Origin: Sinorhizobium sojae CCBAU 05684
GTDB lineage: Bacteria; Pseudomonadota; Alphaproteobacteria; Rhizobiales; Rhizobiaceae
Assembly: GCF_002288525.1 (NCBI RefSeq)
Contig: NZ_CP023068.1
Span: forward strand, 1,302,001-1,366,000
Reading direction: 5' to 3'
Length of the DNA stretch: 64,000 bases
Under the pieces are notes generated by a model. That model did no database searches. It was not told the DNA's origin and saw only the letters and a list, made by a program, of their open reading frames with translations. Position numbers and translations under genes: made by a program. Positions 9,238-17,943 of this stretch are shown here, one piece after another. How positions within the stretch are numbered: position 1 is the first letter of the stretch; the number at the start of each line of letters is the position of its first letter.

Positions 9238-10017
9238 TCAACCGAGTGCCTGGCTGACCAGCGCGTAGCTGCGGTGATCCGCGGGCTTGCCTTCCTTGCG
9301 CGCGGCCCCGGAACGTCGCATCGTGATCCCGCCGCCGGCGCGATAGAGCCCGCGCCTGGTGAGCCATCCTGCAAGATTCGTGGAGACATCCGTGTCGATA
9401 CGGACGAACCCGCCCTGGTGATGGACGAGCAGGAAGTCGATCAGGGCCCGGGCTTCGGAATCGTTCCTCGCCATGACCGGGCCGATGACCAGCCCACGGC
9501 CGAAAGACCGGATCGCCGCGAAGGCTTGGATCTCGCCCGCATCGCGAATGACAGCGAACTTCGCCCGCTCGCGCAGAATCTCTATCACTGCCGAGCGGTC
9601 ATGGCCGTATGCCGCGCGATCCAGCGTCACCAAGTGGGCATGATCGCCGCTCTCGCTCCATGTTACGTGACCCGGCGCCTCAACCAGCAACGGCTCGCCC
9701 TGGTGCTGCACGGTCTCGCCGGTCGCAGCGAAACCCACCTTCTCATAGAGCGGAAGATCTTCCTGGGTCGACACCAGATAGCAGATACGCTCTCCCGCCT
9801 CGGCAAGCGCCTCTTCCAACATCTTCCGGCCGAGACCGCGGCCGCGCATGGCGGCATCGACGATGACCAAGTTGATGGTGGCGGTGTCATCGCCATAGGG
9901 AGTCATCATGATGGTCGCGCCGCAGCTTTTGCCGACCCTGGCGGAGGCTACGCGCGCTGCGCCTAACTCGGAAAGACGCCTGCCGCAACTCTCTGCCAAA
10001 GCCGCTATGCTATACAA
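9238..10017 (-). CDS. YitH-like tandem GNAT acetyltransferase, probably 5'-truncated
   Basis: The frame has a GNAT acetyl-CoA loop (DAAMRGRGLGRKMLEEAL near residue 60) followed by a second GNAT_18-type domain (GPVMARNDSEARALIDFLL ... GLYRAGGGITMRR). The N-terminal 35 residues do not resemble the first two strands and helices expected of the family, and the only start is a TTG with no ribosome-binding site. The gene therefore looks truncated or frameshifted at its 5' end, close to the divergent ornithine-cyclodeaminase promoter. The domain assignment is from motif pattern; the function is unknown. Confidence 0.65.
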   Translation of the reverse strand: MYSIAALAESCGRRLSELGAARVASARVGKSCGATIMMTPYGDDTATINLVIVDAAMRGRGLGRKMLEEALAEAGERICYLVSTQEDLPLYEKVGFAATGETVQHQGEPLLVEAPGHVTWSESGDHAHLVTLDRAAYGHDRSAVIEILRERAKFAVIRDAGEIQAFAAIRSFGRGLVIGPVMARNDSEARALIDFLLVHHQGGFVRIDTDVSTNLAGWLTRRGLYRAGGGITMRRSGAARKEGKPADHRSYALVSQALG

Positions 10018-10142
10018 AACAATCTGCTTCAGGTCGCGGCGAATGCGGCCACTATTCTCCCCGCTCGCCCACTATGGTGATTGCGGCATAGGCCGTGCTG
10101 TGTCGATGTATCCCATAACTACGAAAAATAGGGAGGTCATGC

Positions 10143-11135
10143 ATGAAAACGCTGCTGCTTAAGAAGGATGAAGTAAGACGGCTAATCGGTATGACGGAAG
10201 TCATCGGCGCGGTGGAAGAGGCTTACAAGGCCTTCAGCAGCGATCAGGTGGAACAACCTGCCTATATCGGGATACATCTCCCCTCTCTCCGTGGAGAAAT
10301 CGACTTCAAGCTTGGCTATTACAAAGCCAATGAAATCATCTCCATGAAAGCGCACTCTGGAGGGTTCACCAACAACCCGGCAGAACATGGCGTGCCGAAT
10401 AGCATGGGCACCATTCTCCTGTTTGATGCCAGGAGCTGTGCGTTGATTTGCATTATGGATGGAAGCTTGATCACGGGCCTCAGAACGGGGGCGTCTGGAG
10501 CCGTCTCCGTCAAAGCACTGGCGAGAAAGAGCGCCAGGACGATCGCATCGATCGGCACAGGTAATCAGGCGAGAATGCAAATCCGGGCGATCAACGAGAT
10601 CATGAAGATCGAAGAGATCCACGCCTGGAGCCGCACCCCGGAAACGCTTTCCAAATACAAGACGGACATCGAACGCGAATTCGGCATTCCCGTCATCGTC
10701 GCAAATTCCAAGAAGGAAGCGGTTGAGCAGGCCGATATCTTGATTACGACGACCCGGGGAAAAGGAGAGCTTGTGGAAGCGGATTGGGTGAAGCGCGGTA
10801 CACACATCGTTGCAATCGGCACAGATCAACGCGGCAAGCAGGAGCTGGATCCGGAGCTCTTCAGGAACGCGAAAATCATCGTCGACTCGATCTCGCAATG
10901 CACAGAAAAGGGCGAGACCTGGCACCCGCTGAATAAAAACATCATCACCAAAGACGACATCCATGGCGAAATCGGCGAGGTATTGTTGGGAAGGAAGCCG
11001 GGACGAGAAAGTGATGACGAGATCACGATTTTCGATTCCACGGGGATGGCCATACAAGACAATACGACAGCCAGCAAAATCTATCAGAACGCCATCGCCA
11101 ACAACGTCGGCACTTTCTTTCAGTTTTTTGGGTGA
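10143..11135 (+). CDS. Ornithine cyclodeaminase / mu-crystallin family enzyme (EutC- or BhcD-like)
   Basis: NAD(P)-dependent enzyme of 330 residues with the family marks: the substrate-side [13 protein letters not shown] and [15 protein letters not shown], then the Rossmann segment [13 protein letters not shown] and the later [23 protein letters not shown] site precedes the ATG. It overlaps the next gene by a TGATG junction, so the two are translated together. This OCD plus threonine-dehydratase-like pairing occurs in hydroxyectoine utilisation (EutC with EutB) and in the beta-hydroxyaspartate cycle (BhcD with BhcB); the other enzymes of either pathway are absent here. A genuine ornithine cyclodeaminase is a third option. 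Confidence 0.88.
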   Translation: MKTLLLKKDEVRRLIGMTEVIGAVEEAYKAFSSDQVEQPAYIGIHLPSLRGEIDFKLGYYKANEIISMKAHSGGFTNNPAEHGVPNSMGTILLFDARSCALICIMDGSLITGLRTGASGAVSVKALARKSARTIASIGTGNQARMQIRAINEIMKIEEIHAWSRTPETLSKYKTDIEREFGIPVIVANSKKEAVEQADILITTTRGKGELVEADWVKRGTHIVAIGTDQRGKQELDPELFRNAKIIVDSISQCTEKGETWHPLNKNIITKDDIHGEIGEVLLGRKPGRESDDEITIFDSTGMAIQDNTTASKIYQNAIANNVGTFFQFFG

Positions 11136-12112
11136 TGACCATGCGCAACTACCCCACCATCCAGGACATCCGTGAAGCTCAGGAACGGCTGAAACCGCAC
11201 GTCAGGCACACGCCGCTCTTGCGTGCTGACAAGATCGAGAAAGCCGCTGGCTGTCAGCTTTATCTCAAACCGGAAACCCTGCAGATTACTGGCGCATTCA
11301 AAATCCGCGGCGCCCTGAACAAGGTTCTCTCGCTCTCGAGAGAAGAGATCGCAAACGGCATTATTGCGACGTCGTCGGGCAATCATGCCCAAGGGCTTGC
11401 TTATGCCGCCAGGATGCTGGGCGTAAAAGCGATATTGGTCCTTCCGGTCACCACGCCCAAAATCAAGATCGAAAACACAAAAGCCCTCGGGGCAGAAGTC
11501 ATTCTTTTCGATGGCGACACCGCCGCCAGATGGAAAAGGGTGTATGAAATCGCTGAAGAAAACAAATACGCGGCTGTTCACGCTTTTGAGGATCCCATCG
11601 TGATGGCCGGTCAGGGAACGATCGGGTGTGAAATACTGCAGGACCTGGACGATGTAGATACGGTCATCGTTCCCGTAGGCGGCGGAGGCCTGATCTCGGG
11701 AATCGCTACCGCCATAAAGGAATCGAAACCATCCGTGCGCGTAATCGGGGCGGAGCCTGCCTTGACACCGAAGTATTTTCATAGCCGGATAAACAAGGAG
11801 CGCACATCGCTTCCCTTGAAGAACACAATTGCGGATGGCTTGAGGATAAGTGTTCCGGGTCAAAACCCGTATCCGATTATCGAAAAGTATGTGGACGAGA
11901 TTGTTCTTGTTGAAGACGAGCATATCATCGCCGGGATGCGCGCTCTTGCCAAGGACGCGAAATTGATCGCTGAACCGGCTGCTTCGATTGGCGTCGGAGC
12001 ACTGTTGGCGGGCAGCATAGACGTCAAGCCCAATGAAAAAGTCTGTGCGGTGTTGTCTGGCGGGAACTGGGATCTACGGGACCTTGCCGAGATATACAAT
12101 GTCGCGGGGTAA
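11135..12112 (+). CDS. PLP-dependent threonine dehydratase / serine racemase family enzyme (EutB- or BhcB-like)
   Basis: PLP fold-type II ammonia-lyase of about 325 residues. The cofactor lysine is in ITGAFKIRGALNK, the Asn loop is SSGNHAQGLAYAA, and the phosphate-binding glycine loop is VPVGGGGLISGIA. Length and the lack of a C-terminal ACT regulatory domain indicate a catabolic type enzyme. The ATG at 11135 overlaps the OCD stop codon; GTG at 11132 and ATG at 11141 are alternatives. Coupled to the OCD-family gene it probably deaminates a hydroxy-amino acid such as 3-hydroxyaspartate. Local base composition appears lower in GC than its neighbours, a possible sign of transfer. Confidence 0.88.
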   Translation: MTMRNYPTIQDIREAQERLKPHVRHTPLLRADKIEKAAGCQLYLKPETLQITGAFKIRGALNKVLSLSREEIANGIIATSSGNHAQGLAYAARMLGVKAILVLPVTTPKIKIENTKALGAEVILFDGDTAARWKRVYEIAEENKYAAVHAFEDPIVMAGQGTIGCEILQDLDDVDTVIVPVGGGGLISGIATAIKESKPSVRVIGAEPALTPKYFHSRINKERTSLPLKNTIADGLRISVPGQNPYPIIEKYVDEIVLVEDEHIIAGMRALAKDAKLIAEPAASIGVGALLAGSIDVKPNEKVCAVLSGGNWDLRDLAEIYNVAG

Positions 12113-12313
12113 TCAGTTCCAGCTTCGGTCAGTTCACCACCCCGATCGCAGTTGAACGTCTGCGATCCTCATCGCCAGGAATCTGCCGGTTCGGAATGAG
12201 GCGCTGAACACGTCATTCGGCGATCAGCTTAACCGCTTGCCACCTCGCTTCTCGAAGTACGATCCGTCCGCTTGAAGGTTGAGCGCGGTATGGGGGCTTT
12301 TGGAGGAAGGCTA

Positions 12314-12785
12314 TGTCTAGCTGGAACTCAGGCCGCATCATCGGTCAGAAGCCCCCATTGAAGCCGAAGGATCTGGGCCATCCGAACCCGCCTCCAGATG
12401 TTGGGTGCAGTGCGCGACCTGGCGCTGTTCAATCTCGCGATTGACAGAAAATTGCGAGCTTGTGATCTGGTCGCGATCTCAGTTGCGGATGTTTCGATTT
12501 CCGGAAGCGTTCGCGACCGGGCGATCATCATTCAGAGGAAGACCGGCCGACCCGCAATTCGAACTGACCGATCAAACGCGGGAAGCTGTCGCTGCATGGA
12601 TTGGAAGTCGCAGGCTCGGTGAACGGGACCTGTTTCCGAGCCGCGTGCACACATTGCCGCATCTATCGACGCGGCAATATAGCAGGGTGGTCGAAAGGTG
12701 GGTGTCTACGGTCAGCGAAGGCAGATGCCATAAATGGCGCGAGTGGAGTTCTTCGGAGACGTTCCCTCAGGCGATGCGCAGCTGA
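12314..12785 (+). pseudogene. Decayed tyrosine-type site-specific recombinase/integrase
   Basis: Fragments in three frames line up with one recombinase. It begins MSSWNSGRIIGQKPP at 12314. After a frameshift near 12372 it continues as MLGAVRDLALFNLAIDRKLRACDLVAI (from 12398). After another near 12553 it continues as QFELTDQTREAVAAWIG ... HLSTRQYSRVVERWV. The catalytic C-terminus (HxxR and Tyr boxes) is missing. It is therefore non-functional. The 200 bp before it, after the dehydratase gene, hold nothing recognisable. Confidence 0.75.
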
Positions 12786-12836
12786 AAGGCGACTCCACCC
12801 CTGCCCAGATTTCCGCCATGACTGGTGGCTTTTTCG

Positions 12837-13925
12837 TCACAGACCGCAATTGTATCGGGTGTGCACCAGGATCTGCGAATAGGACGGCTCGACCGTTACG
12901 CCGCTGACGTTTTCACGGATCCATTTAGCGGCCGCCGTCAGCTCGCCACTGAAGTCGTGTGAAATGACATAGTCCATGACGCCGGATTCCAGCAGGTTTC
13001 GTGAGTGGTTGGTCAACTCGTGGCCGACGAAGACCGTGTCTCGGGCCTTTCCGGCGTCCTCCAGTGCCTTTGCCACGCCCCGGTTGGCGCCGGCGACATT
13101 GTAGATCGCGGCCGGGTAACCATGTGCCTCGAAATAGCGGGTTAACTGCTCACAAGTGCTCTCCGGCCTGTCGTCGGAAATCACACGTTCCTCGATCTTC
13201 AAATATGAAAAGTCGGAGCGGAGCACCCTCCGGAAGCCCATCTCACGCTCTTGCTGGCAGCGGAACGCCACGCTCATGACGATCAGAATATTGCTACGTT
13301 CCTTTGGGAGAGCATTGCCGATCAGAAGCGCCGCCACGCTGCCAGCGGCATACTGATCATTGCCAATATAAGCGCTGCGACGGGAACTCGGCAGATCGGT
13401 CGTCAGGCAGATGACGGGAATTTCAATGGACCGAAGCTTGCGTATCGCGCGGTTGATCGCCGGATGCTCGCGAGCGATGACTACGACACCATCCGCGGCG
13501 CTACCTTCCTGCTCAATCCGGCGCGCAAACGATGAAGGCTCGACTTCGCTGGTGGTTAGGTAATCTCCCTCGATCTCGATGCCGGCAAGGGTTCGGTTGA
13601 CCTCAGTTACAGCGGCCGCCATTGCTGCATTGAAGGTTTCGCCGGAGTCACAAAATAGACGAATATGCAAAGGGATGTCGCGGTCCGCGCTTTCGTTCTT
13701 CAGCTTTTCGAGCGCCCCCAGGACGCGGGCTCTCGTTCGTTCTCGGACGCCGCTGCGGTTGTTAAGGACCCTGTCGACCGTCGCAGGACCGACTCCTGCG
13801 AGCTTGGCAATTTCCTGGACCTTGGGGCCTTTCCATGTCCGATTTTGCAGGTGATCGATCACAGCTTTCTCCAGTTTCCGCCTAAAACTGATGGTAAAAA
13901 CATCATCCTGGAAGTCATTACTCAT
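12837..13925 (-). CDS. LacI-family transcriptional regulator
   Basis: Repressor-type regulator of 362 residues. A LacI helix-turn-helix (VQEIAKLAGVGPATVDRVLNN) lies unusually far in, at about residues 35-60, after a 30-residue basic extension. It is followed by a periplasmic-binding-protein-like sugar domain (DGVVVIAREHPAI ... AYIGNDQYAAGSVAALLIG ... VFVGHELTNHSR). It is divergent from the sugar/polyol ABC operon starting at 14072 and is very likely its regulator. An inverted repeat at 14024-14052 is a candidate operator. The inducer is probably the transported sugar or polyol. Confidence 0.9.
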   Translation of the reverse strand: MSNDFQDDVFTISFRRKLEKAVIDHLQNRTWKGPKVQEIAKLAGVGPATVDRVLNNRSGVRERTRARVLGALEKLKNESADRDIPLHIRLFCDSGETFNAAMAAAVTEVNRTLAGIEIEGDYLTTSEVEPSSFARRIEQEGSAADGVVVIAREHPAINRAIRKLRSIEIPVICLTTDLPSSRRSAYIGNDQYAAGSVAALLIGNALPKERSNILIVMSVAFRCQQEREMGFRRVLRSDFSYLKIEERVISDDRPESTCEQLTRYFEAHGYPAAIYNVAGANRGVAKALEDAGKARDTVFVGHELTNHSRNLLESGVMDYVISHDFSGELTAAAKWIRENVSGVTVEPSYSQILVHTRYNCGL

Positions 13926-14023
13926 CGCAACGCCAAATTTTTAAACGGCTTGCCACTATGTTGTGCGACATCGATCTACTGATGTATTTTCCATCATAAA
14001 TTGGCCTCCATCGACCTTGTCTG

Positions 14024-14052
14024 ATGTGATTTCAATCCAGATAATCACATCG
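14024..14052. promoter_or_regulatory. Inverted repeat upstream of the sugar ABC operon, candidate LacI operator
   Basis: A perfect 9-bp inverted repeat, GATGTGATT and AATCACATC, separated by 11 bp, ends just before the ribosome-binding site (GGAGGAGG at about 14059) of the binding-protein gene. Half-site centres are about 20 bp apart, two helical turns. It fits either a repressor site or a 5' mRNA hairpin; which one is not decided by sequence. Confidence 0.5.
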
Positions 14053-14071
14053 TTAACGGAGGAGGAACCCC

Positions 14072-15103
14072 ATGAAATTCGGAAACTCGATTCTGCTCTC
14101 TGCCTTGATGGCCGCCACCGCACTTGGAGGCATAGCCCATGCGCAGGACGGCGAAAAGCAATATCGTTTCGTCATGGTCTCTCACATCGGATCGAACGAT
14201 CCGAACATGGGTTGGCTGACGAAGTCTATGGAGGAGTTCGAGAAGAAATATCCGAACGTCAAAACCGAATACATCTCCACCAACAACTATTCGGTCCAGG
14301 AACACGTTCGCCTTCTCGAGCAGGCCATCTCGACGCAACCTGATGGCATTGCCGTCCCGATCGTCAGTTCCGATGCCTTCGAAGGGCCGCTGCGCAAGGC
14401 CATCGAAGCCGGCATTCCGGTCGTTGCCTTCAATATTCCGGACGGCCGGCCCGAGGGCGAGCGCATTCCCTACCTGACCTATGTCGGCGGCGATGAATAT
14501 CTGACCGGCAAGAAGCTCGGCGAATACGCGCTCGAAAAGGCCGAGGCCGGCGAAATTCCGAAGCCGACCCATGTCGTCTGCGCAAGCCATGACTCCGCCC
14601 ACCAGGGTCTCAAGGCTCGTTGCGCCGGCATGAAGGACGCAATGGAGAAGGCCGGCGCCAAGGTTGATGAACTCTTCATCGGCGCCGAACCGGCGACGGC
14701 ACGCAATACCTTGCAGTCCTTCCTGCAGGCCAACCCCGACACCAACTATATCTTCACGGTTGCAGGCTGGTCTTCACCCTGGGCATGGGGTGTCGCCAAT
14801 GAGATGAAGCTCGACCCGGATGTCGACGACAAGGGCGTGACGGTCCTGACGGTTGACGAGGGTCCGGTTTCGATCGAGGGCGTGCGCGCAGGACATGTTC
14901 TGGCGACGAACAGCCAGGGCTTCTGGCTGCAGGGCTACGCGCCGATGGAATGGCTCTACTGGAACAAGGAGTTCGGTTACGCGCCGCAGTCGAATATCCT
15001 GACCGGTCCCGTGATCATCAACAAGGACAACGCCGACAAGTGGGCCGAACTGGTTCGCGGCGTCTTTGGCGACAAGGCCTACGACGAGCAGAACACCTGG
15101 TAA
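14072..15103 (+). CDS. Sugar ABC transporter periplasmic substrate-binding protein (ribose/galactose type)
   Basis: Periplasmic receptor of 343 residues with a clear signal peptide (hydrophobic stretch, cleavage near AHAQ at residue 25). The type 1 periplasmic-binding fold shows FVMVSHIGSNDPNMGWL at the start, the hinge strand GIPVVAFNIPDG and YVGGDEYLTGKKLGEYAL. An excellent GGAGGAGG site lies upstream. It heads an operon of two permeases and one ATPase, then two sugar-metabolic enzymes, and is divergent from the LacI regulator. The ligand is a sugar or cyclitol/polyol by family; it cannot be specified further. Confidence 0.92.
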   Translation: MKFGNSILLSALMAATALGGIAHAQDGEKQYRFVMVSHIGSNDPNMGWLTKSMEEFEKKYPNVKTEYISTNNYSVQEHVRLLEQAISTQPDGIAVPIVSSDAFEGPLRKAIEAGIPVVAFNIPDGRPEGERIPYLTYVGGDEYLTGKKLGEYALEKAEAGEIPKPTHVVCASHDSAHQGLKARCAGMKDAMEKAGAKVDELFIGAEPATARNTLQSFLQANPDTNYIFTVAGWSSPWAWGVANEMKLDPDVDDKGVTVLTVDEGPVSIEGVRAGHVLATNSQGFWLQGYAPMEWLYWNKEFGYAPQSNILTGPVIINKDNADKWAELVRGVFGDKAYDEQNTW

Positions 15104-15117
15104 GGGTTCCTCCCGGA

Positions 15118-15154
15118 GGGGCGGCCGGCTGCGACGAGGAGCGCCGACTGCCCC
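15118..15154 (+). repeat. GC-rich hairpin between binding-protein and permease genes
   Basis: GGGGCGGCCGGC at 15118-15129 pairs with GCCGACTGCCCC at 15143-15154 (ten of twelve positions are Watson-Crick), leaving a 13-base loop. There is no following T run, so it is more likely an mRNA-stabilising or attenuating hairpin that raises binding-protein levels over the permeases than a full terminator. Confidence 0.45.
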
Positions 15155-15205
15155 GACCCATTTGTGCGCCTGATATCGCACATTGAAACCAGCGAGCAGA
15201 GTGTC

Positions 15206-16162
15206 ATGAAACAGCTTGTGCGAAGCCAGGGCTTCGGCGCGATCATCGGCGTCGTCGTCATGCTGGTCGTGTTTTCCCTGATCGACTTTTCCGGCTGGTG
15301 GACCGCCCAGACCATCACCAACGTCACGCAGTTCACAGCCATCCTGTCCTTCGTCGCCATGGGCCAGGCCCTTGTCATCATGACGAAGGAAATCGACCTG
15401 TCCGTCGGCTCGGTTTACGGACTGGCTGGCGTTGCCTTCATCACGCTGGAACCGAGTTTCGGCGTGCCCGGATCGCTCGTCATAGCGCTGGTCATGGCTG
15501 CCTTCGTCGGGTTTCTTCAGGCGTTAACCGTGGTGAAGGGGCACTTGCCGTCGATGATCGTGACGCTCGGCGGACTCTTCGCGGTCCGCGGGATCATCTA
15601 TGTCTGGACGGGTGGCTCGGTCCACAATTTCTCAGCCGATGCACGCATCCATCCGGTGACCCGTCTGTTCGGCGGCGAACTGTTCGGTGTCGAAGCGGCC
15701 ATATTCTGGCTTGTCGTGGCCGCGTCCCTTCTTGGTCTCGTCCTCTGGGCCACACCCTTCGGAAATCGCCTTCTGGCCACCGGCGGAAGCCGTGAAAGCG
15801 CGGAATCGCGCGGCGTCCGCACCGACCGAGTGAAGATCTGTGCCTTCGTTCTTTGCTCGCTGCTCGCGGGGTTCGCCGGCATCCTGACCCTATGCAACCA
15901 ACCTCAAACCCATGTCACGCTCGGCGAAAATATGGAACTCGAGGCCATTTCTGCCGCAGTCATCGGCGGCTGCCTGCTGACTGGCGGACGCGGCTCGATC
16001 ATTGGAGCTGTACTCGGAGCTCTCATCGTCGTCAGCTTCCGCTACGAACTCATCGCTCTTGGCGCGCCCTCGTCCTGGTACGTCACCTTCGTCGGTGTCG
16101 TGCTCATTGTGGCGGTCATCTTCAATCAGAAACTGGCCCGTTTCCTCGGACACAGCGTTTGA
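15206..16162 (+). CDS. Sugar ABC transporter permease (RbsC-type)
   Basis: Inner-membrane permease of about 318 residues with eight or more hydrophobic segments. The branched-chain/ribose permease family marks are present: MGQALVIMTKEIDLSVGSVYGLAG, then TLGGLFAVRGIIY and the cytoplasmic EAA-like loop AISAAVIGGCLLTGGRGSIIGAVLG. The frame is open from 15164, but the ATG at 15206 gives the usual N-terminus. It forms the translocation pore with the second permease at 16959 and is energised by the ATPase at 16183. Confidence 0.88.
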   Translation: MKQLVRSQGFGAIIGVVVMLVVFSLIDFSGWWTAQTITNVTQFTAILSFVAMGQALVIMTKEIDLSVGSVYGLAGVAFITLEPSFGVPGSLVIALVMAAFVGFLQALTVVKGHLPSMIVTLGGLFAVRGIIYVWTGGSVHNFSADARIHPVTRLFGGELFGVEAAIFWLVVAASLLGLVLWATPFGNRLLATGGSRESAESRGVRTDRVKICAFVLCSLLAGFAGILTLCNQPQTHVTLGENMELEAISAAVIGGCLLTGGRGSIIGAVLGALIVVSFRYELIALGAPSSWYVTFVGVVLIVAVIFNQKLARFLGHSV

Positions 16163-16182
16163 GGCGGGAGGAGATCAAAAAA

Positions 16183-16959
16183 ATGGCGAACAGCAACCCC
16201 CTCATTCAGGTAAAGAACCTTGATCTCCACTTCGGAGCTTTCCACGCCCTCAAGAACGTCTCGGTGGACTTTCACGCCGGCGAACTGATTGGCCTTGTCG
16301 GCGACAACGGCGCGGGCAAGACGACCCTGATCCGCGTCCTTTGCGGCATTTACGCCCCGACGTCGGGCGAAGTCTTTTTCGATGGCAACAAGGTGGAGAA
16401 ATTTCACCCGAAGCTTGCGATCGACCAGGGGATCGAGACGATCCAGCAGTCCGTCGGCCTCTGCGACAACCTGTCGATCGCGCGCAATTTCTATCTTGGA
16501 CGCGAGCCGGTCAGGCGTGTTTTCGGCATCCCCTTCCTCGATATGGGCAAGATGCGAGAGAAGTCTACACGCGTGATCCGGCAATTCGGCTTGCGTGCAA
16601 ATGTCTCCGCGGACGACGAGGTGGAACGCCTGTCAGGCGGAGAACGTCAGTCGGTGAAGATCGGTCGCGCGGTCGAATTCAAGAACAGGGTCGTCATCAT
16701 GGACGAGCCGACCAACCATCTGTCGGTACGCGAACGCGAGCACGTCAACGAGCTCGCCGTCCAGCTCAAGGAGCAGGGCCTGCTCGTCATCTACATTACC
16801 CACGACATCTTCCAGGTGCACAAGCTCGCCGACCGAATTGTGATCATGGAGAATGGCGAAAAGGTCGCGGACGCAACGACGGATTCCATGACGGCGGAAG
16901 AACTCGAAGAGGTTATCCGCCAGGGCGGGCGCGTCGTGGAAAAGCGGGAGGCGGTCTGA
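16183..16959 (+). CDS. Sugar ABC transporter ATP-binding protein (single cassette)
   Basis: ATPase of 258 residues with one ABC cassette: Walker A GDNGAGKTT, signature RLSGGERQSVKIG, Walker B VIMDEPTNHLS and switch histidine in ITHDIF. Ribose-type transporters often use a double-cassette ATPase; here a single cassette is paired with two permease genes, as in the FrcA arrangement. GGGAGGAG lies upstream of the ATG. Its stop overlaps the start of the next permease by one base. Confidence 0.92.
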   Translation: MANSNPLIQVKNLDLHFGAFHALKNVSVDFHAGELIGLVGDNGAGKTTLIRVLCGIYAPTSGEVFFDGNKVEKFHPKLAIDQGIETIQQSVGLCDNLSIARNFYLGREPVRRVFGIPFLDMGKMREKSTRVIRQFGLRANVSADDEVERLSGGERQSVKIGRAVEFKNRVVIMDEPTNHLSVREREHVNELAVQLKEQGLLVIYITHDIFQVHKLADRIVIMENGEKVADATTDSMTAEELEEVIRQGGRVVEKREAV

Positions 16960-17933
16960 TGGCTCTCTCCTCCGCCAAGCCTCTCATTCGGCGTCACTCG
17001 GAGATCGGGATCTTCCTGATCGGCGTCGTTCTGATCGTCATCTTCGCCTCAACATCGGACGGTCGATGGGCCAATCTCTACAATATCGGCACCATCCTGC
17101 AGGTGACGGCAACGCTGGGTTTGATGAGTCTCGGCGTCGCTCTGGTGATCGGGACGGGCGAGATCGACATCTCGGTCGGTTCGACCTTCGGCATAGGCGC
17201 GCTGGCCTACCTCTGGCTTGCGGCTCAGGTTGACCCGTTGATCGCGGCAGGTGCTGCGGTGTTGGCCGGCGCCGCGATCGGACTGTTCAACGGCTTGCTG
17301 GTAACCCGAACCGGCACGCCATCCCTCATCATCACGCTTGGGACGCTGATGATCTTCCGCGGCATCGCCATCGCTCTGACCGAGGGATTTTCATTCTCTA
17401 TTCCCTATGCAGCGCGCAAGGGCTGGACCTACTTCGTCCTCGGCGGCGGTGACTTCCTGGGCTTTAACACCGCGCTCTACTGGCTCATGACCTTGACCGT
17501 TATTCTCCTGGTGGCGTTGAAAGCAACGCCTTTCGGCAACCGCCTACTCGCCGTTGGCGGGTCTGCCGAAAGCGCGCATTCGCGTGGCGTTCGCGTTGAT
17601 CACATCAAACTGTCCGCTTTTGTCCTGTGCGGCATGTTGGCGGGTTTCGCTGGCACGCTCGAGGCCGGCAAGCTTGGCTTCGCAGACGGCTCGATGGGGC
17701 GCCTGATGGAACTGCAGGCGATTGCTTCCTGCGTGCTTGGCGGCTGCCTGCTCGCCGGCGGCAGGATCTCGCTGCCAGGTGCACTGATGGGGGCCTTCGT
17801 TCTGTCCTCCATTCAATCCTATCTCGTGGTTACGGGCGTCCGTCCTCAATGGTTCATCCTCGTCCTTGGTCTGATTGTGGTACTCGCCGCCTACGGCGAC
17901 CGATCGCTGCGGCAATGGGCGCTTCGCAAATAA
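16959..17933 (+). CDS. Sugar ABC transporter permease, second subunit (RbsC-type)
   Basis: Inner-membrane permease of 324 residues, clearly a paralogue of the first one: TLGLMSLGVALVIGTGEIDISVGSTFGIG, TLGTLMIFRGIAIAL and the cytoplasmic loop AIASCVLGGCLLAGGRISLPGALMG. The start overlaps the ATPase stop (TGATG), so it is translationally coupled. Having two non-identical permeases suggests a heterodimeric pore. Confidence 0.9.
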   Translation: MALSSAKPLIRRHSEIGIFLIGVVLIVIFASTSDGRWANLYNIGTILQVTATLGLMSLGVALVIGTGEIDISVGSTFGIGALAYLWLAAQVDPLIAAGAAVLAGAAIGLFNGLLVTRTGTPSLIITLGTLMIFRGIAIALTEGFSFSIPYAARKGWTYFVLGGGDFLGFNTALYWLMTLTVILLVALKATPFGNRLLAVGGSAESAHSRGVRVDHIKLSAFVLCGMLAGFAGTLEAGKLGFADGSMGRLMELQAIASCVLGGCLLAGGRISLPGALMGAFVLSSIQSYLVVTGVRPQWFILVLGLIVVLAAYGDRSLRQWALRK

Positions 17934-17943
17934 AGGATTTAAA

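Noticed and set aside
16341..16958. N-terminal extension of the second sugar permease
   Set aside because: It overlaps the whole ATPase gene in another frame; the ATG at 16959 overlaps the ATPase stop as in normal coupled operons.
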